Assembly (NCBI GenBank): GCA_021787445.1
Contig: JAJYLV010000015.1
Location: 1 to 33,437 of the forward strand
Direction of reading: 5' to 3'
Source of the DNA: Chloroflexota bacterium
GTDB taxonomy: Bacteria > Chloroflexota > Limnocylindria > P2-11E
DNA length: 33,437 nt
Part shown: one piece after another, positions 1 through 8,661 of the stretch
Numbering within the stretch: the stretch's first letter is position 1
Layout of the letters: every line of letters begins with the position of its first letter
Made by a program: the position numbers and the translations under genes
Notes under the pieces: generated by a model
Told to the model about the DNA's origin: nothing
Seen by the model: only the letters and a program-made list of their open reading frames with translations
The model's database searches: none

Positions 1-306
1 CCGACGTACGCGTCCGGGATGTTCAAGTCGAACATCTCGGTCATGGGCGTGACGACCGAGGAGGAGCCGCGCGCCGAGGGGATCGTCGAGGTCGACCTCG
101 AGGGGCGCAACTACAAGCGGCTCTTCTTCCTCACGAGCGACGACGGCCAGGACCGGCTCGTCGGCGCGATCCTCGTCGGCAAGATGAAGGGCCGCAAGAA
201 GATCCTCGAGCTCATCTCGTCGCGCACTCCGATCGAGCAGCGGCACAAGGTATTCGACATGCTCGCCGTCCCCGAGACGCCGCCCAAGAAGGCGCCGGCC
301 GAATAG
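1..306 (+). CDS. C-terminal fragment of an NAD(P)/FAD-dependent oxidoreductase (partial)
   Basis: The reading frame is open from the first base of the window, so the gene starts upstream and only about 101 C-terminal residues are visible. The stop is TAG at 304-306. The visible part resembles the small C-terminal domain of NirB/rubredoxin-reductase/NADH-oxidase-type flavoproteins: a short strand (NISVMGV), then a 'YKRLFFLTSDD' strand followed by 'LVGAILVGKMKG', the usual place where these enzymes have 'YKKLVL...LVGAILVGD'. The tail is Pro/Lys/Ala-rich and probably disordered. The FAD- and NAD-binding Rossmann motifs lie outside the window, so the electron partner and substrate cannot be judged. 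The family assignment rests on pattern resemblance only. A different two-domain flavoprotein is possible. Confidence 0.55.
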   Translation, partial: PTYASGMFKSNISVMGVTTEEEPRAEGIVEVDLEGRNYKRLFFLTSDDGQDRLVGAILVGKMKGRKKILELISSRTPIEQRHKVFDMLAVPETPPKKAPAE

Positions 307-329
307 TGAGCGCACCGACGACCGAGCGC

Positions 330-335
330 TAGCTT
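330..335 (+). promoter_or_regulatory. Putative -10 element (TAGCTT) for the LLM oxidoreductase gene
   Basis: The hexamer TAGCTT ends exactly 7 nt before the ATG at 343. Transcription would begin at or next to the start codon, giving a leaderless mRNA. No Shine-Dalgarno sequence precedes the ATG. The same arrangement recurs at most transcription-unit heads in this window. Confidence 0.5.
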
Positions 336-342
336 GGTCGCT

Positions 343-1260
343 ATGCATCCCTTCCGCTTCGCGGTCCGATCGACGGGGGGATCCGCGGACTCCTGGGTGC
401 GGCGCGCGCGGCGCGCCGAGGAGCTCGGCTACAGCGCCCTCCTCATGCCCGACCACCTCATCTCCGGCCTCTCGCCCGTCCCGGCGATCACCGCGGCGGC
501 GACCGCGACGACGACGCTGCGCGTCGGCGTCCACGTCTTCGACAACGACTTCCGCAACCCCGTCCTGTTCGCGCGCGAGATGGCGACGATCGACCTTCTC
601 TCCCGCGGACGCCTCGAGCTCGGGTTGGGCGCGGGGTGGATGCGCAGCGACTACACCCAGCTCGGGATGCCGTACGACGCCCCGAAGGTACGCGTCGACC
701 GCCTCGTCGAGGCCATCGCGATCATCGAGCGGCTGTTCGCGGGCGAGCGGGTCGACTTCACGGGGCAGCACTACCGGATCCGCGGCGCGCGCCTCCAGCC
801 CCTGCCCTTGCAGCAGCCCCATCCGCCGCTCGTCATCGGCGGGGGTGGGCCGCGCATGATGCGGATCGCCGCGCGCGTGGCGGACATCGTCTCGTTCATC
901 CCGCGCATGTCGCCCCAGGGCCGGCCCACGATCCGCGAGGCGACGACCGCGGCGACGGCGAAGAAGGTCGCGCGTCTCCGGCGCGCGGCGGGGCCGCGCT
1001 TCGACCAGCTCGAGCTCTCGGCGTGGGTCGCGCACGTCAACGTCGCCGACGGCCGCGGTCCGCTGGGCGCCGTCGCCGCGGGCGTCGAGGGCGTCGTGAC
1101 GCGGCTCGTCGGGACGCCCTACGTCCTCGCCGGGTCGCGCCGCGAGATCCGCGAGGAGCTCCTCCGCTACCGCGACGCTCTCGGCCTCACCTACTGGACG
1201 ATCCCGGCCGGGTCCATGGAGCCGTTCGCCCCGATCGTGGAGGCGCTCGCGGGCCGGTGA
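343..1260 (+). CDS. LLM-class (luciferase-like, probably F420-dependent) oxidoreductase
   Basis: This is a 305-residue protein of the luciferase-like monooxygenase TIM-barrel superfamily. Visible signatures are 'RAEELGYSALLMPDH' near residue 30, 'AAATATTTLRVGVHVFDNDFRNPVLFAREMA' in the first third (quoted here in part of the family pattern), 'SRGRLELGLGAGW' and the late 'PPLVIGGGG'. This layout matches the F420-dependent subgroup that I recall as TIGR03621 (MSMEG_2516-like). Members reduce or oxidise small organic substrates with coenzyme F420, and the substrate is unknown here. I prefer the ATG at 343 to an in-frame TTG at 334, because the TTG lies inside the probable -10 hexamer. The stop is only 4 nt from the stop of the convergent lysU. 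F420 rather than FMN use is inferred from the family. Confidence 0.85.
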   Translation: MHPFRFAVRSTGGSADSWVRRARRAEELGYSALLMPDHLISGLSPVPAITAAATATTTLRVGVHVFDNDFRNPVLFAREMATIDLLSRGRLELGLGAGWMRSDYTQLGMPYDAPKVRVDRLVEAIAIIERLFAGERVDFTGQHYRIRGARLQPLPLQQPHPPLVIGGGGPRMMRIAARVADIVSFIPRMSPQGRPTIREATTAATAKKVARLRRAAGPRFDQLELSAWVAHVNVADGRGPLGAVAAGVEGVVTRLVGTPYVLAGSRREIREELLRYRDALGLTYWTIPAGSMEPFAPIVEALAGR

Positions 1261-1264
1261 GCCT

Positions 1265-1759
1265 CTAGCGGACGGCCGGGAAGTCGCCGTGCTCGCGCAG
1301 ATACGCCACGACGCCGCCGGCGGCGAGGATCTCCTGCGCGAACGGCGCGAGCGGCCGCAGGCGCGCGTCGCCGCGCGGCGTGCGCAGCACGCCGGCCGCG
1401 ATGTCGAGCGTGAGGTCGTCGCCGTCGCGGACGAGCGAGACGGCATCGGCGGCTTCGAGGACCGGGATACCGAGGTTCACGCAGTTGCGGAAGAAGATGC
1501 GCGCGAAGCTCTTCGCGACGATCCCGCCGACCCCGAGCTTCTTCAGCGCGGCCGGCGCGTACTCACGGGAGGAGCCGCAGCCGAAGTTCTCGCCGCCGAC
1601 GAGGAGGTCGCCGGGTCTCACCGTCTTCGCGAACTCCGGGCGCGCGTCGCAGAAGGCATACGTGTGGAACTTGTCCTGGCCGACCATGAACGGCGCGTAG
1701 CGCCCGGGGACCATCTGGTCCGTGTCGAGGTCGTCGCCGAAGACCCATGCGCGTGCCAT
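1265..1759 (-). CDS. lysU: Homoaconitase / 3-isopropylmalate dehydratase small subunit (LysU/LeuD)
   Basis: The product is a 164-residue swivel-domain subunit of the aconitase family. It pairs with the large subunit encoded immediately upstream to isomerise a 2-hydroxytricarboxylate. The motif 'GCGSSREYAP' (substrate carboxylate binding) is present, as is 'AKSFARIFFRN'. The N-terminal loop reads 'DLDTDQMVPGRYAPFMVG'. From memory this is much closer to Thermus LysU (homoaconitase) than to the YLVY-type loop of isopropylmalate isomerases. The start ATG (1757-1759) overlaps the stop of the large subunit by 1 nt (TGATG), which implies translational coupling. Context (homocitrate synthase first in the operon, lysine riboswitch upstream) argues for the lysine pathway. 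An automatic annotation would probably say leuD. Dual use in leucine synthesis cannot be excluded. Confidence 0.85.
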   Translation of the reverse strand: MARAWVFGDDLDTDQMVPGRYAPFMVGQDKFHTYAFCDARPEFAKTVRPGDLLVGGENFGCGSSREYAPAALKKLGVGGIVAKSFARIFFRNCVNLGIPVLEAADAVSLVRDGDDLTLDIAAGVLRTPRGDARLRPLAPFAQEILAAGGVVAYLREHGDFPAVR

Positions 1760-3140
1760 CAGTCTTCCTGCTCCATCCCGGTGATCCACGGCGCGCTCCG
1801 CAGCGGGAGCGTGGCGAGGAGCTCGCGCGAGCGGTCGCCCGACCGCGCCGACGCCGCGCCGCGGTCGTCCCGCTCCGCACGTCGCTTCGCCACGAGAGCG
1901 TCGAACTCGGCATCGCTCGCTTCGAGGTACGGCCGCGGGTCGTCGACGACACCGGTGAGCGCGACGACCGCCGCCACGTACGGCGAGCCGAGATAGATGG
2001 ACGCCTTCGGCGACCCCATGCGACCCATGTAGTTGCGGTTCGCGGTCGAGAAGCAGACCTCCTCGCCGGCGAGCACGCCGCCGGTCCGGCCGAGGCACGG
2101 CCCGCATCCGCTCGTGCCCACGACCGCTCCCGCCGCGGAGAGCTTCCCGAGGGTCCCGTCCGCCATCGCATCCTCGAACTGGCGCCGCGACGACGGCACG
2201 ACCTCGAGCCGGACGCGCGGATCGATGCGCCGGCCGCGGAGCAGCTCCGCCGCCTGGCGCATGTCCGCGACGCGGCCGTTCGTGCACGAGCCGAGGAAAA
2301 CGATGTCCACGGGGATGCCGATGGCCTGCGACACGTCGGACACCTGGTCCACGCGCGGAGGGATGGCGATCTGCGGCTCGAGCGTGTTCAGGTCGACCGT
2401 CACCTCGCGCATGTACACGGCGTCCGGCGCCGGGCGGAGCCGATCGGGTGCCTCTGGAGTGCCGACGACGATGCCGGCCTTCGCGCCCATCTCCGTCGTC
2501 ATCCCCGCGAGCGTGATGCGATCCCCCTGCGGGAGGTCGCCCGCGCCGTGGAACTCGACGCACGCATAGCGCGCGCCGTCGGTGCCGATCTCGCGCACGA
2601 CGCGCATGATCGCGTCCTTCATCGTCACGCCGCGGCGCGGCGTGCCCCTGAACGTGACCTTGATCGACTCGGGCACGCGCAGCCACGTCCGCCCGAGCGC
2701 GAGTGCGACGGCGATGTCCGTCGCGCCCATCCCCGCGCCGAACGCGCCGGCCGCGCCGTACGAGTTCGAGTGCGAGTCGCTGCCGACGATGACGGTCCCC
2801 GGCTCGCAGTAGCCCTCCTCGACCATGATCTGGTGGCACACGCCCTCGCCGGCGTCGTAGAAGGTCGCGATCCCCTGGCCGCGCACCCACTCGCGCAGGA
2901 CGCGGTGGGAGTCGGCGACGACGGGCGTCGGCGCGGGCGCGGCGTGGTCGACGAAGACGCACACGCGCGAGGCGTCCCACACCTTCTCCCTGCCGAGCTC
3001 CTTCATACCGGCCATGACGGCGTCGATGACCGAGTCGTGGACCATGACGCGGGAGAGCGGTGCGATGACGAGGTCGCCGGCGCGGACCTCGCGCCCGGAG
3101 ACGCGGGAGAGGATGAGCTCGGCGAGCGTCGGCCCCGCCA

Positions 3141-3141
<1 letters not shown>
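1759..3141 (-). CDS. lysT: Homoaconitase / 3-isopropylmalate dehydratase large subunit (LysT/LeuC)
   Basis: This 460-residue Fe-S subunit belongs to the aconitase family. It carries the three expected [4Fe-4S] cysteine sites: 'FLGSCTNGR' in the middle and 'GTSGCGPCLGR' about 60 residues later. The early 'VDHAAPAPTP' and 'GSDSHSNSYGA' motifs contribute to the active site. With LysU it would convert homocitrate to homoisocitrate through cis-homoaconitate in the alpha-aminoadipate pathway. Its ATG (3139-3141) overlaps the stop of the homocitrate synthase gene by 1 nt, and its stop overlaps the lysU start by 1 nt, so the three genes form a tightly coupled operon. The subfamily (homoaconitase versus isopropylmalate isomerase) is inferred from operon context and the riboswitch, because LeuC and LysT are hard to separate by motif. 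The C-terminal 25 residues are Arg/Ser-rich and less conserved. Confidence 0.85.
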
Positions 3142-4529
<1,388 letters not shown>

Positions 4530-4550
4530 GTCGCGTATGAAGTTCTCCCG

Positions 4551-4579
4551 AGCATACCGGAGGGTACCCGCGATGACCA
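4551..4579 (-). promoter_or_regulatory. Putative sigma70-type promoter of the lysine operon
   Basis: On the minus strand TGGTCA (4579-4574) and TATGCT (4556-4551) are separated by 17 nt, each matching 4 of 6 consensus positions. Initiation about 7 nt downstream, near 4544, would place the riboswitch P1 helix about 15 nt into the transcript. Unlike most promoters in this window it serves a long leader. Confidence 0.5.
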
Positions 4580-4624
4580 GCGACGACGCAGCGCGGGGTC
4601 CCCTCTACCGTTCCCCCAGCGTCG

Positions 4625-5337
4625 GTGGCGAGATCGTTCCGGCTCGGCCCCGTCCTCGCGTCGCTCGTCGCGCTCGTCGCCTGCGCGCCGGCGACGGGGT
4701 CGCCGCCGTCCGCGCTGCCCTCCCCCGTCTCCGCCGTCACGACGCCGAGCCCCGCGCCGGCGACCGCCACGCCGACCACGTGACGACGCCGGCGGGCAAG
4801 ACGCCCGTCGTCCTCACCTTCGACGACTCCGACCGCAGCCAGTTCCAGTTCATCGCCGGGCCCGACGGAAAGCTGACGGTCGATCCGACCTCGGGGCTCG
4901 GCATCCTCGAGGCCGTCCAGCAGATCGCGCTCGGCCAGAAGTGGATCGACGACCTCGTGCCGGGCTACCCGGTCACGATCTTCGACCCGCCCCACGGCGC
5001 CTACCCGAGGGACGAGAGCCTCATCGTCAGCGGGACCTACCAGGGCACGACCTACCACAACCTCGCGGCGCTCGAGGTCGGCGCGGAGCCGATGACCGCT
5101 CCCGACGACCGCGCCACCGACTTCCTCCACACCGCGCGGATCCAGGCGATCCCCTCGCAGCTCGACCTGTGGCTCTCGTACTTGGAGCGGCGCCCCGAGG
5201 AGCGCTACGTCAGCGACGGCGATCCCGACCGCCTCGTCTTCCCGGCCTCACTCGCGAAGGAGTACAGGCCGCGCGCTGGTGCGTCGGAGCTCACGTCACC
5301 GGATCCCGCGTACGAGCTGGTGCGGCTGAGGGGCTGA
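4625..5337 (+). pseudogene. Decayed lipoprotein polysaccharide deacetylase (frameshift plus internal deletion)
   Basis: A GTG at 4625 opens a 52-residue frame with a clear lipoprotein signal peptide: a hydrophobic stretch ending 'LVALVAC' (lipobox Cys) and then a Ser/Pro/Thr/Ala linker. That frame stops at TGA 4781-4783. The NodB-like domain continues in another frame from about 4780 ('KTPVVLTFDDSDRSQF'), so one base appears to be lost between signal and domain. The domain is also internally deleted. 'GLGILEA' is followed almost at once by 'QQIALGQKWIDDLVPGYPV'. In relatives these are separated by roughly 60-70 residues that carry the metal-binding His-x3-His motif. The rest ('RIQAIPSQLDLWL', 'RYVSDGDPD') is well preserved. 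A possible -10 (TACCGT) lies at 4606-4611. Without the histidines the product could not be a metal-dependent deacetylase. An assembly error is the main alternative. Confidence 0.75.
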
Positions 5338-5355
5338 GGCCGACGGCGGGATCTG

Positions 5356-5427
5356 AGGCGACGGCGGGAATCGAACCCGCGATAAGGGTTTTGCAGACCC
5401 TCGCCTTAACCACTTGGCCACGTCGCC
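5356..5427 (-). tRNA. trnC: tRNA-Cys (anticodon GCA)
   Basis: A complete cloverleaf is visible on the minus strand. The acceptor stem GGCGACG (5427-5421) pairs with CGTCGCC (5363-5357). The anticodon stem is AGGGT/ACCCT around CTGCAAA, with anticodon GCA at 5394-5392. The T arm GCGGG-TTCGATT-CCCGC is perfect. The discriminator base is U (5356), the identity element expected for cysteine tRNA. CCA is not encoded. It lies between the deacetylase pseudogene and the TPR gene. Confidence 0.97.
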
Positions 5428-5495
5428 GGGGACCCTATTGTAGGTGATCGGGCGGGCCGGCCGGCGAGCCCACATGGCCGGAGGCGCGGGGAACC

Positions 5496-6716
5496 TCAGC
5501 TGGCGCGGGCGAGCCGCTGCACGTCGCGCGCGCCGATGGGGTCGCCGTCGAGCTCGAGGATCCGGGCGAGGAGCTGCGCCTTCTCCACGGCGATGTCGGA
5601 TCGTCCGAGGGCGCGATCGACGGTGATGAGGAGGCGCTGGACGTCGCGGTCGCGCAGGCCGCTGGCGACGTGGGCGATGAGGAGATCGGCGGCGGCGAGG
5701 TCTTTGTGCGTCTCGATGAGCTCGCGCGCCGCGGCGAGGCACTCGGCCGCGGCGCGTGGATCGCGCTGCCCGAGGTAGATGACGGCGCGCTCCTCTGCCG
5801 TCGACATCGTCGGCGTCACGGCGGTCACGCGCGCCGGTGGCGGCAGCGAGTCGACGAGCGGCGGAGCCGGGCGCGCGATGGGCACGCCCACGGGCGCGGA
5901 CGCCACGGGCGGCGTGGGCGCGACGGCCGTTGCGGCTGCCGGCTTCACGCTCGCGACGACGATCGCCGGGCGCGGCAGGACCCGCTTCGGCGCACCGGTC
6001 GCGACGCGGTGCTCGAGCTCGCGGAGCGCGCTGGAGTCGCCGACCGTCTGCCGCGCGTAATCGAGCTCACCGCGCGCACGCTCGACGTCGCCCACGTCGA
6101 GGCAGGCATCGACGAACCGCGCGTGCTCGCACTTCGCGCTCGTCGCGTCGCCCGCGTTCGCGTACACGGCCACGAGACGACGGTGGATGGCGAGATCGAC
6201 GGGTGCGAGCGTCACGGCCTCCTCGAGCAGACTGATGGCCTCGTCGCGGGCCCCCCGCTGCACCACTCGGAGGGCGCCTTCTCGCAGCGTCCCCACCGCG
6301 GCCGCGGTCTCGCCGCTCACGGCCGCGGCGCGCGCGAGTCCGCGGAACGACTCGACGTCGCCGTGCCGCTCCGCGAGCTGCGTGAAGGCGAGGAGGGCAC
6401 GGTGGGTGTCGCCCCGGGCGAGAAGGGCATTCGCGGCGTCGAGCGCGAGCTTGTGGTCGACGCCCGTATCGGTCGGGACACCGTCGCCCGCCGCGGCGGC
6501 GAGCGCTTCGACCTCGGTCGCGAACGCGTCGACCGCCTCCGGGTCCATGAACCGGTTCGTCGACGTGAGCGCGCGGCGCGCGATCTCGCGCAGCCCCTCC
6601 ACGTCGAGCTCCGCGCGGCTGCGTCCGATGGCGCGCAGCTCGGCCGTGATGTACGCGCTCGCGGCGAGGCCCATGTGCTGCTTGGCGATGGCGAGCAGCT
6701 TGTCGCCGAGGCTCAT
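5496..6716 (-). CDS. TPR-repeat protein coupled to a membrane sensor
   Basis: The product is a 406-residue, largely alpha-helical protein with no enzyme motif that I recognise. Residues about 100-230 show tetratricopeptide-like helical pairs, for example 'HRALLAFTQLAERHGD', 'EAISLLEEAVTLAPVDLAIHRRLVAVYANAGD' (given as pattern) and a further pair ending near 'LRELEHRV'. A Pro/Ala/Val-rich linker of about 50 residues then leads to a second helical segment ('AAECLAAARELIETHKDLAAADLL') that also looks repeat-like. No signal peptide or membrane segment is seen, so it is probably cytoplasmic. Its ATG (6716-6714) overlaps the stop of the dCache-HAMP gene by 4 nt (ATGA), which indicates co-translation. 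A role as cytoplasmic adaptor or output partner of that receptor is inferred from the coupling only. Confidence 0.8.
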   Translation of the reverse strand: MSLGDKLLAIAKQHMGLAASAYITAELRAIGRSRAELDVEGLREIARRALTSTNRFMDPEAVDAFATEVEALAAAAGDGVPTDTGVDHKLALDAANALLARGDTHRALLAFTQLAERHGDVESFRGLARAAAVSGETAAAVGTLREGALRVVQRGARDEAISLLEEAVTLAPVDLAIHRRLVAVYANAGDATSAKCEHARFVDACLDVGDVERARGELDYARQTVGDSSALRELEHRVATGAPKRVLPRPAIVVASVKPAAATAVAPTPPVASAPVGVPIARPAPPLVDSLPPPARVTAVTPTMSTAEERAVIYLGQRDPRAAAECLAAARELIETHKDLAAADLLIAHVASGLRDRDVQRLLITVDRALGRSDIAVEKAQLLARILELDGDPIGARDVQRLARAS

Positions 6717-8008
6717 TCCGACCCCGTGCCCGCCTCGCCGGCCGCGTCGTCCGCGAAGGCGTAGTAGCGGAGGGCGTTGAGGAGGCGGTCGAAGGCCGAC
6801 GCCACCTCGCGCGTGATGTCGTCCCCCACCCGGGCGTCGAAGTGCGCGGTACGGAGGTCGACGTTCCCGACCGAGACGTCCGTCGCCGCGCGGACCAGCC
6901 GCCGCAGCGGATCGACGAGCGAACGCGTGAGGAGGAGGCCGACGATGACCGCGAGGAGCGTGCCGATGAGGAGCATGACCACGGTATCGAGCGTCGCGGT
7001 GTCGGCGGACCGCGTGTAGGTCGCGATGGGCACCGCGAGCACGTAGGTCCACTTCTTCGTCGTGAGCGACGTCGCGACGCCGCGCTGCTCACCGCCACCG
7101 GCACCGTAGGCGAACTGCACGGAGCCGACACCCGACGAGCGCATGCCGTCGATGGCCTGCTTCAGCGACGGGATGGGGTCGACGACGAGCTGGTCCACGC
7201 TGCGGAGGTCCCCGAAGCGTTTGTCGGCCTGCAGCTTCTGCGCGGTCTGCGCGTCGATCGCCGCGATGGGCCGGTAGATGAGCTGTTCCGCGCGGTCGCG
7301 GTGTCCCTTCGTCTCCGACACCGCGAGACGGATGCCGTAGTCGTCCAGGAGCATGCCGTGCGAGCCCGCGCCGACGGAACCCGCATCGGCTTCCACGAGG
7401 TCCCAGATCGCGCCGAGGTCCACGCGCGTGCGCGCGACGGCGAGGACCTGCCCCTGGGCGTTCTTGATCGGCGCGGAGAAGAAGAGCGCCGGCTTCTCCG
7501 TGATGACGGAGTAGGCGGGGTCGCTGATGTATGGCTGGCCCGCCCTCGCCGACAGGAAGTAGTCCCGGAACTTGACGCTCACGCCCTCGTCCGAAGGGAT
7601 GGACGCATCGACGATGGTCCCGCCGGGATCGACGACCGCCACCGACTCGTACTCCGGCGCGCGCGCCGCCATCGCCTTCATCGCGTCGCGCGCGGCCGCC
7701 TTCAGGGTCGGGTCGCCGAGGTCGGCCGCGTAGCGGATGACATCGGGAGTGGCGGCGACGACCTCGATGTCGCCCAGGCGTCCCTTCAGGTACTGGTCGA
7801 TCGCGCCGGCCGTCGACGCCGAGCGCTGCCGGATGTTCGCGACCGCGAGGGCGGTCAACTGATCGCGCGTGCTCCGGATGGAGAGCGCGCCGGCGATGGC
7901 GATCGGCAGGACGCCGACGACCAGGAGGGCGACGAGCACCCGTCGCCGAAAGCTCGGCGCCTTGGCGCTGATCCCCTTCGCGGCCAGACCGATCGACCTC
8001 GTCGCCAT
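6713..8008 (-). CDS. dCache-HAMP transmembrane sensor without a recognisable output domain
   Basis: The product (431 residues) has the architecture of a chemoreceptor or kinase sensor half. There is a short basic cytoplasmic N-terminus, transmembrane helix 1 at about residues 24-45, and an extracytoplasmic dCache-type region (about 46-335; 'SVAVVDPGGTIVDAS', 'FRDYFLSARAGQPYISDP', 'ALFFSAPI'). Transmembrane helix 2 follows at about 337-360, then a HAMP linker (about 361-410; 'RSLVDPLRRLVRAATDVSVG'). After HAMP only some 20 residues remain, ending in an acidic/Gly tail. No MCP, histidine kinase, GGDEF or cyclase module follows in frame or in the next gene. The ATG at 8008 has neither a clear Shine-Dalgarno sequence nor a good leaderless -10, so its initiation is uncertain. 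The ligand is unknown. dCache domains commonly bind amino acids, amines or organic acids. Confidence 0.85.
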   Translation of the reverse strand: MATRSIGLAAKGISAKAPSFRRRVLVALLVVGVLPIAIAGALSIRSTRDQLTALAVANIRQRSASTAGAIDQYLKGRLGDIEVVAATPDVIRYAADLGDPTLKAAARDAMKAMAARAPEYESVAVVDPGGTIVDASIPSDEGVSVKFRDYFLSARAGQPYISDPAYSVITEKPALFFSAPIKNAQGQVLAVARTRVDLGAIWDLVEADAGSVGAGSHGMLLDDYGIRLAVSETKGHRDRAEQLIYRPIAAIDAQTAQKLQADKRFGDLRSVDQLVVDPIPSLKQAIDGMRSSGVGSVQFAYGAGGGEQRGVATSLTTKKWTYVLAVPIATYTRSADTATLDTVVMLLIGTLLAVIVGLLLTRSLVDPLRRLVRAATDVSVGNVDLRTAHFDARVGDDITREVASAFDRLLNALRYYAFADDAAGEAGTGSE

Positions 8009-8092
8009 GCGTCAGCACATCCAACGGGGCTGATGGAGGGATCGGCAGATGACCCTCGTACCCCGAGCCCTGGTACTTCCGTGCGCGCGACG

Positions 8093-8605
8093 TCAGCGGG
8101 GGCGCATACCTCGTCGCGCGTCGCGGAGGAGTCCGCGGAGGAGCCGCTTCGACTCCTCGAGCTCCTCGCGGTCCTCGGGCTTGCCGCCGGACTCCTCGGG
8201 GTCCGCGCGCCACCAGCACTCGAAGCCCCAGATCCGGTCCGTCCCGACCCGGAGACGCGGCACGCCGTTGCCTGGGCGCCGACGGTCACCGGTCTCCGGG
8301 TCGAAGTACCCCTCGAAGACGGCCGGCCGGCCGGTCAGGTCGGGCTCGCCCTCGCGACGGTCGAGGAGGATCAGGGCCGGGACGCCGGCGCGCTCCCCCG
8401 CGGGTCGCGGCGCGCTGCCGCGCCCACGCCGAGGCGACCGCGCGCGCTCCGGTCGGGCGCGCTCCCCTCGGCGCTCGCCGCGGCGCTGGTCCGGAGGTCG
8501 CCTTCCGGCGGGGCCTTCCGGCTGCGCCGCGCCCTGCGTCGGTCTCGGCGCCGAGGAGGGGCGCCGTCGTCCGCGGCCTCGACGGGGCCGTGGCGGCTGA
8601 TCCAC
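8093..8605 (-). CDS. Hypothetical protein, Arg/Pro-rich N-terminus with a Trp-rich C-terminal domain
   Basis: I do not recognise this 170-residue protein. The first about 70 residues are very rich in Arg, Pro, Gly and Ser and look disordered. The C-terminal about 95 residues look like a folded domain, with 'VPALILLDRREGEPDLTG', 'AVFEGYFDPETGD', 'DRIWGFECWW' and a charged terminal helix. Aromatic and Cys content of this kind is unlikely in an antisense shadow, and no other frame here gives a plausible protein. I chose the GTG at 8605 over an ATG at 8647 because CACACT (8617-8612) ends 6 nt before the GTG, matching the leaderless pattern of the window. The longer version would run into the aceE promoter. 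It is transcribed divergently from aceE. No function is proposed. Confidence 0.55.
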   Translation of the reverse strand: MDQPPRPRRGRGRRRPSSAPRPTQGAAQPEGPAGRRPPDQRRGERRGERARPERARSPRRGRGSAPRPAGERAGVPALILLDRREGEPDLTGRPAVFEGYFDPETGDRRRPGNGVPRLRVGTDRIWGFECWWRADPEESGGKPEDREELEESKRLLRGLLRDARRGMRPR

Positions 8606-8611
8606 GCCGCA

Positions 8612-8639
8612 AGTGTGCACGAACGGACGCTCGTACCAT
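8612..8639. promoter_or_regulatory. Compact divergent promoter between the unknown gene and aceE
   Basis: Minus-strand CACACT (8617-8612) ends 6 nt before the GTG at 8605. Plus-strand TACCAT (8634-8639) would start transcription near 8647, giving aceE a short leader of about 15 nt that contains an AGAGGGAG Shine-Dalgarno sequence. The two -10 elements are 16 bp apart, so each -35 region overlaps the opposing -10. Confidence 0.45.
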
Positions 8640-8661
8640 GGAAACACAGAGGGAGCCGCAC

